64,000 bases of DNA, from assembly GCA_907165135.1 (NCBI GenBank), contig OU015566.1:6990157-7054156 (forward strand), read 5' to 3'. The position numbers were made by a program, and so were the translations under genes. The stretch is from Oikopleura dioica (Eukaryota > Chordata > Appendicularia > Copelata > Oikopleuridae). Position 1 is the first letter of the stretch; the number at the start of each line of letters is the position of its first letter. This document shows, piece by piece, positions 1-10,400 of this stretch. Below the pieces are notes generated by a model that was given only the letters and a program-made list of their open reading frames with translations, was not told the DNA's origin and searched no databases.

Positions 1-278
1 TCCTCTCACAATTTATTTGTCCCAGCCCTTTTTAAGCGATTTTAATTACCCTCTTCAAGCTTTAATTATCCATTTTGCTTACATGTGTTTTTGATGAGAT
101 TGAGACCCTTTTTACAGTAAGTAATTAAATACTTTTTGTATTTCTCAAATAAAATTTGTAAATAACAAAGATTTGTTTTGACATATGAAGGAAATATAAT
201 TTTTCAGAAAAGAGAAAAAGCCGCAAGATCATCTTTTCGATAATCTTTGTTTTTTGAGCAAAAACTCTGTTGTACAGG

Positions 279-495
279 GCTCGGCAATCTTTGTAGAAAA
301 CCTGAGTCAGGGTCTGAAAGACTGAAATTAAAAGCCGCATAGCGGCTTTCTTTATAAAGCTAGAACTTTTTATAGAGTGTAATGGTAATATTCGCGAAGC
401 CGCCGAGCGGCTTCGTTCTCAAAAAAGCCGCTGCGCGGCTTTTCATTTCAGCTCTTTCGGACCCTGACCCAGGTTTTCTACACAGGTTGCCGAGC
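279..495. repeat. Palindromic MITE-like repeat, AAGCCGC family, copy 1
   Basis: The ends are inverted repeats of about 60 bp: GCTCGGCAA at the left edge mirrors TTGCCGAGC at the right edge, followed inward on both arms by a GTAGAAAACCTG-type motif and an AAGCCGC motif. The interior holds further AAGCCGC/GCGGCTT hairpins. The same arms recur at 29123-29359 and partly at 44182-44281 and 43273-43310, so this is a dispersed family. No coding capacity is seen. It is probably a non-autonomous DNA element. Confidence 0.75.
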
Positions 496-650
496 GCAGT
501 TTTTGTTAGAATTTCTAAATTGTTGTTTGAATTTGAGTAATTTTAGAACGTGTAAATTTCTACTGTACTCGAAAGTTGCAAAGTCTTTATTTTAGCTCAA
601 TATTTGCAAAGTAAAGTTTTACAGTTTACGCAGTGTTTCGTAACTATTTT

Positions 651-927
651 TTATATTTCGCTGCGGAAATGACGATCAAAAGGCATGCCGCCGTGAGCCA
701 TCATAATTGGATTGAGCGCATTTTCGTGGTGGCGTTTTTGAGTTGTGTTCGGATCTGGCGGAGGTGAGGGGGTCTGGTGCCGCGCCCGCAGGAAGGAGCT
801 GCACTTCTAATGCCACTACGAGCACGACGGCGTTGTAAAGACTCTTATCTGCCAATAAACAGCCAGCAATAGTATTGATTTTGCAAACTAGCAAGAAGAA
901 TAATCCATTACGCATGCTAAGGCGCAT
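651..927 (-). CDS. Possible small minus-strand gene or 3' exon (unrecognised)
   Basis: An 83-codon open frame (676-927) begins with a hydrophobic, signal-like stretch (NGLFFLLVCK). A second minus-strand frame ending at a TAA at 651-653 reads as a plausible Pro/His-rich C-terminal exon (PSPPPDPNTTQKRHHENAL) if an acceptor near 806 is used. The two readings are mutually exclusive for part of the stretch and neither matches a family I know. It could be the tail of a spliced gene or chance. Confidence 0.22.
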
Positions 928-1076
928 ATTGCCGATTTATAAGCTCTCGTATCGAGCTTTACTGTCAAAGCACTTTAGTTTATCCAATAAGATTGTTTAA
1001 AATGATGATTGCAGACTAACTAATAGTTTATACAAAGAATTTATGATTATTTATGTCATTTATTGTAAAAAACGTA

Positions 1077-1271
1077 TTTTTCGAAGAAAATCGACTAAAA
1101 ATTTATAAGATTCGCGACTTTAACACGAGAAGCCGCTTGCGGCTTCGAGATTCAATAGAAGAAAGCCGCGCAAAGCGCGGCTAAAATATTAATATCTCAA
1201 AGCCGCAAGCGGCTTCTCGAGTTAAAGTCGCAAATGTTATGAATTTTTAGTCGAATTTTTTTTCGAAAAAA
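1077..1271. repeat. Foldback MITE with about 75-bp arms
   Basis: The two halves are near-perfect reverse complements. The outer TTTTTCGAA and TCGACTAAAAATT motifs are followed inward by GCGACTTTAA and then CGAGAAGCCGCTTGCGGCTT, mirrored on the right side up to about 1271. The centre contains another palindrome (AGCCGCG..CGCGGCT). The AAGCCGC core links it to the other palindromic repeats at 279, 29123, 44182 and 47017. It is non-coding. Confidence 0.75.
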
Positions 1272-2453
1272 CTCTTATTTTGTCAATAAATTAAACAACA
1301 AAATTGAAGTTTAGCATTTAACATGTTGATTAAAGTGGCTTCGAATGAACAGCTCTTATTTTATACGTTTTGAAGAGAGACCAGAGAGCTCTTATTTTGG
1401 GAATTAATCTTGGTTAGTATTGGTTATTTTAGTTTTGAAATCAGTGCGCGCCCTTATTAGCCGCAATTATATGCCCCTTTCAAGGTGGGTATCGAGTGGG
1501 GCGTATAAAAATTGAGTTTTTAATTAACGGTGGCGCTTTTGAAAGGTGTCATTTGGCGGAAAGTGAAAGAAATTCAATATTCATGAATTAGCTCAGTGTC
1601 GCGCTCAACACACAAGAAAAATCGAAGGAACAAAAAACTGTAATTCGGCGCGCTTATTTCCGGATTTGGAGGCCCTTTCGTAAATACGCTGTGTATTGTA
1701 GTTTTATCAGAAAGGAAGCAGGATCTTGAGAGAGAGGATAATTCTTTGAGAAATCGTTTCCGGCGCTACTTGAGTGAACCGAGCCAGGTGTCTTTCTCAA
1801 ACTTTTGCTTTCGTATGCAAATTCAGATTGTTCTCAAATCTATTTCAATCATATTTTTTCTCCTCTCTGACATGCGAGAATTGACAGGCGCCTGATGTTC
1901 AAGAGTGCTTTTTATTGAAAACTGATTCAGGAGGAAGGCATCATGAATCGGGGTTCTCGTTTTCTGATTAAAATAAAAGTGTTACTGCTACATTGGGACA
2001 CCCTTAATTTTTTAACTAAAAGAAAGATTAGGTCTTATTTTTCATAAATTTTTATAAAATCTTCACTTAAAATTGACTTATTTTGCAAAAATGGCCGGTT
2101 CTGGTGGCGAATTTTCCTAGTAATAGTGAAAAATGATGAGTTTTTATTAGAGTTTTCTGATATCTTGAAAAATAGAAGTAAAAATACCATAGCAAATATC
2201 CATTTATACAAAAGCAATCAGAGTGAGATGAAAGAATGCTAAAGAGAAAGAAAGAGGGCAAAGAATGTTAATTCTATCAAAGTCCACTTTTGAAGCGCCT
2301 CGCTTTGAGGTTACGAGAATGTTTCCGCGATAAATTTAATTTTACTTTTTTATCTTGAACCGGCGCTCAAGTACTCCAAAATGACACGACACTCTAATTA
2401 CCCTTTTTTAAAATCCATTTTCGAATCTTTTGTTACAGTTGAAAAATAGAAAA

Positions 2454-2622
2454 GTAGCCCTTTAGAGCCTTGCTCTAGAACTTTCAGCGTGGATCTAAAG
2501 ACAGATTTCAGAGAAATTATTCTAGTGCCTGATTTCTAGAACGATTCTTCTGAAAACCATCGTTAGATCCTCGCTGAGAGTTCTAGAGGAAGATAAGAAG
2601 CTCTAAAGGGCTTCTTCTCTAC
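2454..2622. repeat. Imperfect inverted repeat, about 50-bp arms
   Basis: GTAGCCCTTTAGAGC (2454) pairs with GCTCTAAAGGGCTT (2600), and CTAGAACT..TCAGCG..GGATCTAA on the left pairs with TTAGATCC..CGCTGA..AGTTCTAG on the right. The arms diverge at several positions. It is probably an old MITE or a hairpin; no ORF lies inside. Confidence 0.6.
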
Positions 2623-2674
2623 TTTAGAATGAAATTTGCTTTTGAGCATTATTCTATCAACTCCTTTTGCCCCA

Positions 2675-2974
2675 TCAGCGAGCCAGCTTGATGTTCTTTC
2701 TAGAGCGAGAATGTCTAATTTCCATGTAGCCCTGCATCTGCAAGAAGCTGCTCCTTCTCCGGCTACACGTGATGTTCAGACAGACTTTAGGCGGGCTATT
2801 CAAATCGCCTGATTTGTCGTCTTTTTCGTCCAATGAGCTGCTGCTTGGGGCGCTCGGGCTGTCTGGCACTAGACTAACTAGACAGCGCGACTGTTGTTTT
2901 CGATTCAAAACACGACACCAGGCCGCTAATTTACCACACCTCTTGAGCGAAAAAAGCGCTAACCACCGACACAA
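2675..2974 (-). CDS. Possible minus-strand terminal exon (unrecognised)
   Basis: A 99-codon open frame ends at 2675. Its C-terminal two thirds are polar and Ser/Lys/Arg rich (SPSAPSSSSLDEKDDKSGDL), which looks more like genuine coding sequence than the overlapping plus-strand frame 2769-3218. No family is recognised, no signal peptide is seen, and no splice partner could be fixed. It may be the last exon of a gene whose other exons lie at higher coordinates. Chance cannot be excluded. Confidence 0.28.
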   Translation of the reverse strand: MCRWLALFSLKRCGKLAAWCRVLNRKQQSRCLVSLVPDSPSAPSSSSLDEKDDKSGDLNSPPKVCLNITCSRRRSSFLQMQGYMEIRHSRSRKNIKLAR

Positions 2975-4499
2975 GCTCGTTCTTCCTCAATTTTATTTCG
3001 CTCCTTCGAATCTTTTCTTTACTCCCGCTTTTTCAAAGACTAAGAAAAATATGCAAAAGCCAAATAAAAAAAAAATTGTAAAATTCATGAAAACTCATGG
3101 CGCGCCGCGGTGGCGATGGTGGCGCCACCAGGTGTTGCATAAATCTAGAATAAGTAAATTTTCGGATTGGAGATTTGATTTTATACTGTGGTTCATAATT
3201 ATACAGGGCCTTAATTGAAAAATTGATTTGATTGAAATAGAGGGCAATTATCATATCAAAGGGGATCTCCTCCGTCGCCGGATTTCAAATTCATCGAATC
3301 TTATAAGTTGATTTTGGTAATTATTTATTTTTGAGATTATGGTCAGCTTGCTCTTAAATTGCAAGATTTCCAAGAAGTGACTGAAAAGTCTTTTGTAGTA
3401 CGGCTAGAATCTCATAAATTCACGCGTCGTTTGCTTTGTTTTACTGGCAAACAAGTCTCCCCGCCCAGCAGTTTTATGAGAAGCAGACGATCAGACACTC
3501 TTCAAAAACACGCATTTCCATGGCAAAAGTTGGTAACATCTGCTCCTTAGGCCTTCATTATCTGAAGGCTTCTGCGACTCATGGATCTCGGATGACTGTG
3601 TCCCTCCCTGTTTATTTGCGTGTTAGACTCATTCTTGCTTTTTTCAGGACACTAATATCTTTGTCCCTTTTGCCTCTTCTTATTCCGTTTTTCTGGATAC
3701 TGGGTGATAAAATTAGTTTCAAAGACATTTCATTTGAACTTTGAGCCTCTTCATTTCAATAAAATTTTAATAAAAAAGCTCGCTACATATTTCTCAATTA
3801 TTCAAAATATTCTGTGCAGGGTCATTGCTTTTTACACTTCTAGAAGTTTCCTCCTTACTGCTTACAAGTTTCTAGAGAATACGAAAATTGAGAGCGAAAG
3901 TAAAAGTCTAAAAAATGAGCTATTTTGTCTGATATTTTTCAGAAAATAATTTGAATTCTAATGAGGCATGATCGCCGTTTATCAAGTTGAAAATGTAATT
4001 ATAATCAAGGCAGGGTTGAGATAATCGATGCGAAGCATGCTTCTGCAAGACTCTCATCAGACCTGAGAGAGAGGGAGCGGGTGAGCAGCGTGTTAGAGCG
4101 TTTATCTCCTTCGCCGGTCGACCTGGCCCCTCGGTAAGAGCTTGTTAGTTTGTCACGCGGCTTGCGAGCGCCCGCGCGTGGCCCCCAGTCGCAGCTTCGA
4201 CCCTGCTGATTGGCCGCGCGGATGGAAATCGTGGGCGTTATCTCGTCCTCACTGGGCCTCAGTGTTTTTTCGTTCTCCGGGCAGTGGTGGCGCAGTTCGC
4301 TGGCTCACCTTACAAGTCGCCAAAAAAAAAAACTGAGAGACTCACAGCGAAATCTTTCTCTCCGTCCCGGCCGCCGTCCTGTCGAGAAAAACGGCCAGAA
4401 ACGGCGAAAAGAAGAGAAAAATGCCCGTCCTATAGCGAGAGAAATATTTTTCAGCGAAGAAAAACGAAGAAAACGCGACTTTTTTGACGAAAAATCGCC
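2975..4499. other. Intergenic stretch upstream of the BAH gene
   Basis: No convincing gene is present. Short open frames at 3033-3254 (-), 3359-3949 (+) and 4142-4487 (+) overlap one another in different frames and lack recognisable domains. From about 4070 to 4440 the sequence becomes GC-rich, which fits the promoter and 5' leader of the BAH-domain gene that starts at 4500. Confidence 0.5.
4447..4454 (+). promoter_or_regulatory. Candidate trans-splice (spliced-leader) acceptor
   Basis: TTTTTCAG lies 45 nt upstream of the ATG at 4500, with no upstream donor or exon evident. In appendicularians many mRNAs receive a spliced leader at such sites. Only the acceptor motif is visible; its use is inferred. 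Confidence 0.4.
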
Positions 4500-7400
4500 A
4501 TGTCGAAGTATTATGCAACGATTACTGGTCCCGATGGGAAGGAAATGAAGGTGATGGTCATTCCTGTGCGTGAGATAAGGGATCAGAAAAGTCGTTTTCT
4601 AGAAATCGAGGAAAGTTGGCGCGGGCGCAGCGCAGAGGACGCGCGGGCGGTGACTCGCTCCTCGTGCCGCCGCACGGTGGCGCTTTTTGTCAAGCGGCGC
4701 GAGGCGAAAAAGAAATGGTTTATGCCCGCCTCATCACTTCTTCACTAATAAAAATGCATAAAAACAACAAATTAGCCATCAATTTACGATTATTCATAAA
4801 ACCAAAATGTAAATTTCAAAAAAAATTTTCTGATCCCGAAAATACGAAGGGCAAGATGAAGCTCCGAATCCTCCTGAACACGCTGAAGGAAATCGACCTG
4901 TCGCCGTTGTCAATCCTTCTAACTCCGCATCTGGTTCCTCAAATCAGGAAGAAGTAGCTCAACCCTCTTCATCCCTGAAAAGCCAGCCCAGCCCGCCGAG
5001 AGAATCGCCCGCCCCGCCCGCCGCTGTTGCAAATCCTACGCCACAAAAGGAAATGGTTCATTTTTATTCAGACCTCTTTACAGTCAGTCATAGTCACTGT
5101 GATTGTCAGGTGATCTCACGGGATATACCCCCACTCATGTGATTAGCGAGAGATCAATGTGAAATCCGAAAATTACGCCGAGAACAAGTTTTTTCTCCGG
5201 GTTTTAAGACGCAATCGATTTGCGAGCGTGATTGATCCCCGCTCAGAGCAGCCCCACGGGACGTCCCCTCTTAGCTCACTAACTATAACAAAATGGGCGG
5301 ACTGAGTGTTCCACTGTAAAATTCAAAACTCGCCAGCTGTCTCGACTTCTTGATCAAGTACTCTAGTTTCTTATTCAATATAGATGTAGATGCTATTTGA
5401 CGCGGTAATAGGCTTATCTACAGTAGCTCAAGTGGGAGACTCGTTATTGAACCAGATAAAAGAATGTCAAGCAGCGCAGAAAGCAACAAAGGCTCAATGG
5501 AATCCTCGAAAAGCTGGCTCAGAAGAAAGGCGGCAGCGATCAATCTCCATCGTCGAGCTCATCTCCTTCCACGTCTTCACCAGAACCGATAGTGGAGAAT
5601 GCGATTCCCAAGACAGAACCGGTCAAATCTCCGGCTGCTCAGCCAAAGAAAAATGGCGACCTGCAAATAAATAAGAACTTTGGAATCAAACTTGGGGATA
5701 AAGGAAGTGGCCAAATCAAGATCCTTGGCAAAATCACGGAAGTCCCAGTGCAAGGACCTTCAACCTTGAAGTCAGAATCTGACGATGATCAACCCCCAGC
5801 GCTCGAAAAAGCCTCGCCACCACGATCGCCCAGCCCGCCACAGTTGGATTACCTTTCAGATCGCTCACGGTCACCCTCGCCGGGGGCAACTAAGCCGGAA
5901 AAGCTTCGGCAAAGTGCTCTCAAGAAGACGGCGCCAGTTTCAAGCCAGCCCGAGTCTCAAGGGAAATCCCCTGCGCAGAAGAATGGCAAGCCAGGATTAC
6001 TGGGAAGAGGAATCCCAATCGGAAACCTTGGAAACGTCGTCGCATCGGTTTCAGTTCCGAACAGACGGCTTTCAAATGGGAATCAACCCAAAACAACTCC
6101 AACGCGTCAAGTTTCTGCAACTCCTCCGAAACGCGGACCACGCCCAGCTCCGATCCAAGTCCAAACTACTCCTAAAACTCCAAGTCCAGTCAAAACTCCT
6201 CAACCTTCTTCAACCGCTGTTCCTTCTAGTTCACCATTGACGACTCCAACCACGAGCCAGTCAAGCTTCAAGCCCATTAACATGGCCGGACGTACAATCA
6301 TCGCTCCTAACATGGTCAAATCGCTCGTTTCGCCAAAACTTGCGTCGAATGGAAAACAACCAATTCCATCGCCGACCAACTTCAAGCCCAAATCTCCTGA
6401 TGTTCCTAACAATCGACCAACGCAGCGAACAGCGTCAAGTGGTAACAATATTCAACGAGCAGCTTCCTCCTCGAAGCCTAATCCGGCCTCGGTGAGACCA
6501 TCCTCGCGACCGAATATCCGACCACCGCCACCACCACCGGTCGCTGCTACGAGAGGTCCTGCTCCTCCACCACCAACTCTGCCAACTTTTCAGCCTCGAG
6601 CAGCTACTCCTGTCAGTTCTTTTGTGGCATCACAGACAGTAAACGTTAACACTCAACAACGTTCTCTGGCAACAATGCCTCATCGAATCATCAGTCGACC
6701 GGTTGGGCGTCCTCCTCTGAACTCGTACCCAGTAAGAGCACAAACCAAACCGAGACAACAACAGCATTCTCAGCCAGCCTTGGATCCAAACTTGGTGGAT
6801 ATCGTCAAGGTTCGTCCAGCTAAGAAATCCGGCCATCACAAGTACCCGCCACCGACTCTTGTTGAAGGAGGAATTTCAAAATTCGGCGCGAATATCAAAA
6901 CGATCAAAATGGCTGACGGCTCCACCTGCGGAATAAAAGTTCAGAGTCAGAGCCTTTACCAAAAGGTCAATATCACGAACTCAAAGCTTCGAGAAATCAA
7001 GCGAGGGCTTGCTGATAATCTCAATACAGAACATCTGACACAGTTGGAGAAAAAGAAAAAAGTTTCACAGCAATTTGCGGAAAAAGCAATGAAGCAGGCG
7101 AATAATCAATCGAACAATCTCGTCCCAGTAACGGTAGACAGGCGAAAATCATCCCCGCCGCATTCTAGCAAGGGAATCTCAAGTGGAGCACCGACCTTGG
7201 CGCCCAAGGCGACAACTCCTATCAAGGAATGTTGTTGAAAATAATGAAAGCGTAAATTAGCATTTCAAACAATCTTGAGCCCACTCTTATTTTTTCTCAA
7301 AAATATTTTCTCAACACTGAAAAAGGGAAACCTGCTCTCCCGGTTTCCAACCGTCGGTACGGCGAAATTGAAGACATCCGGCACTACGCCTCAGAAGCAC

Positions 7401-10400
7401 GGCAACCGAAAACACAAGGCCGAGACCAAAACGGAGGTGAATTTTTGTTATTGTATATAAGCAAGTGTTTACATAATCATAAGAAGGTCGAGGATGGCTG
7501 CCGCCGCTGCTGCCCTGCGCCCAAATCCGCTCCATCTAAGCCGATTGTGGATCTGCCTCCGAGCGGCCAGAATCTTGTATTGTCGCCGGAAAATCAAAGT
7601 AATTTTCACTCAAAATTTCTGGAATCGTTTCTAACCAAAATTCTATTTAGTGCTGGTCCGCAAATATCTCGACAAGCATCCCGGGCAAAAGATGGACTTT
7701 GCTCTCTGTCCTGTTCAGAAAAATATGGTGATCGATCCGTCCTTCCCTCTGGTCAAAGTCGGCGATAATCAGTTCCAGCTGATCCCGAAGGAGATCATGG
7801 AGAAACAGCAAAAGGCACAGCGTCAAATCATTCCGAAAAACAGAACCCTTGCTCCGCTTCAGCCAAAACCCGACCAAAGCGACTCGAATGGCTCTCAAAA
7901 TGGTTCAGAAGAAGAAGGATCCGCGGAATCGAATGTTTCTAGTGATGATAAGAGGATTGAGAAGAAGAACTTGTTCGTATGGAAAGAAGCGGAGATCACG
8001 AATGAAGAGGGTAAGATATTCTTTTGAAGTTCAAGTTAAGGGACCACGCGCACCTCGCTCGCGCCGCTTTTCAAAAAATCCGTTCACTACCTTATTTTTT
8101 GCCAAACTTTATGAATTTTTCAGGACATATGTAGTTTTTTCTCCTCTTTCATCTCCAGTTTGAATTATTTTCATACGATTATTTTTGGACTCAGGAGGCA
8201 GAAAACGAGATGCTCAACTTTAAAAGGCATCAACTCCTAAACTACTTGTCACCTGAAGTTATAAATACCCTCACCAAAAAGCTCATTCGATTCTGACCAG
8301 GAATACGGTCACGTGGTCTCAAAATAGTATTTGTATTAGATCGTAATCAGGGATTTATCAAGTGTAAGCCCTCGCGCTGCGGGGAATTGTCACGCTCCGG
8401 GAGATTTTTTTTGTTTGCATTGGTCCAAGCAATCAAGAGACAATTATTTGGGACCTTTATTTTTTATAAACAATATGTATAGGTAAATAGGATATTATTC
8501 TTCGATCTCTTCGTCGATTGAATTTTGTTCTCCTTCGTTTTCAAGAAACTCTTCATAGGAAGGAAAATCATCGTCTGTGGTTTCGGCTTCGACTGAATGA
8601 TTCTTTCGAGAATTCTCAATATCTCTGTCGACTTGAGAGGCATACAATCCAGGTTTCTGAAATTGCTGTTGCTCTCTTCTTCTTTTTGATTGAGTTTTGG
8701 CTTTGATTTTCTGCTTTTCTTCGGCTTTGCTTTTTCGTTCATCTTCATATTTCTGCAAGCGCTTCAGACAAGCTTCAGGGACACGATATTCCAATTCTTC
8801 GAGAACCATTCGGAAAGCTTGATCCTGACCATGATTGTAAATCAAAAGTGCGGCGCCTGCTGAGACCTCATATCGCATGTTGATCGGGCTAGCAAATGTT
8901 CCTTTGACATGTAGTCTTCTGCGAATGATTTCAGCATGGTAGTACTCTACTGGAGAAGTCGTTCCGGTATTCGAGAGCTCTTTGATGAAGCTTTCTGGGA
9001 AGTTCTTGTCCATGAATTCCTGGAGTTTTCGAATGCAGTCTTCTTGTGAAAGATCACCATGTGGTTGAATTATTCCTGGCTTTCGAGGGCAATTTTCGTC
9101 ACAATATCTGTGATCGCCGCAAGCGTGATGAATCGTTTTCTTCACCTTTTTCATAGCATCTTCATGTGACCATTCGCCAGATTTTCGTTTGTCCATAATT
9201 TCTTTGAACATACAGCGCAATCTTTGATGAACTTCGAGCTTCTGATTTTTAGTAAATTTTGATCTCGATGAGCCAGCTTCTAAGTTTCGACCACAGGTTC
9301 CCCATAGGTTTTTCAGAACATGAGCAACGTCTTTGCTGTAAATGATTTTTTCTTGCGGAATCATCTCTTCATCTTCTTTCTCCGGATCTTTGAAGACATT
9401 CGTGTTCTTTGGGTCTCGAATTTTCGCGTCACCGTCGCAGCAGATGTTGATCATGTGATTTGGTAGCTCCTGGTGAATCGGAAGAAGAGTTTTTTCGTAG
9501 ATTTCTCTTGTTCCAATGGTTTCCAAAGTCGATGAGCATGTTCCCTTTGGTGCGATTGTTCCGCGACTGTGCTTCTGAAGCTGCTCCTCTGAATATTCCT
9601 GGCGTTTTTTGACGACCTCCTGGCCGATGATTTTGTAGTCACCTCTGACTTTTGCTACACAGGAAACGATGCAGCCCTGGGCGCTGTTCTTCTTGTGGCC
9701 TGAATAAAATAATGAATTTATTAAATATTTTGTTTGAAAAAATGCTAGTCTCAGTAAAGCCTTTTTGGAAAAACGCTTATTTTTAGACAATATTCTAGTC
9801 TCCGTAAAGCCTTTTTGAAAGAAGCCTATTTTCAGAGAGATTTCTAGTCTCAGTAAAGCCTTTTTGAAAAAAAGCCTATTTTCAGACAATTTTCTAGTCT
9901 CAGGAAAGCCTTTTTCCTGTGTCTCACCTGTGTCGTTATAAGTGCCATCAAAGCTGACATCGACTTGTTTTGGATACTGGATACGACGCTCGGCCACAAG
10001 AGATTTTCGGAAATTCAGCATGGACTCTGATGCAAGGTTGAGGATGATGTTGTCGACGATTTTTTGAAATTTTGAGGATGCTTTGCCACCTTGTACGAAA
10101 TCGGGCACGCAAGCTTGTCCAGATGTTGTTGTTACTGAGAATCCGCCGAAACAGAAAGCGCGTTGAGCTTGAGGTTTTGTGATGCCTGCCATAGTGAGAC
10201 CGCCGTGGAAAGCAGCATTGAATTTTTGGTGAAGAAGCCAGGTGCTCTTTGAAGCATTGCATTCATCACAGGTAATCCGGAGGTAGTTGTTGAAGAAATC
10301 TGTCTGCGTGATCGCCAGGGTCAAACAATTGCTCTTCTTGCAATCAAAGCAGCGAAAAGAAAATCTCCAAAAATCTCGCAAAATGGGCAAACTTGCCATG

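Noticed and set aside
2769-3218. 149-codon plus-strand frame
   Set aside because: Composition looks random past its first third and it ends in AT-rich repeats; the opposite strand has the better coding signal.
7599-7650. Read-through frame 7445-7768 as a separate gene
   Set aside because: It spans exons 5-6 of the BAH gene in part-wrong phase; the spliced model closes exactly to 4950 nt.
8011-8039. piggyBac as the superfamily of the TTAA element
   Set aside because: The target is right, but the termini begin GGGACC with 280-bp TIRs and the transposase has the DVSFDGTY pattern, which is unlike piggyBac.
9700-9927. Reading the full 671-codon transposase frame as the protein
   Set aside because: The repeated block interrupts the catalytic motif and has GT-AG ends, so it is an intron that is open by chance.
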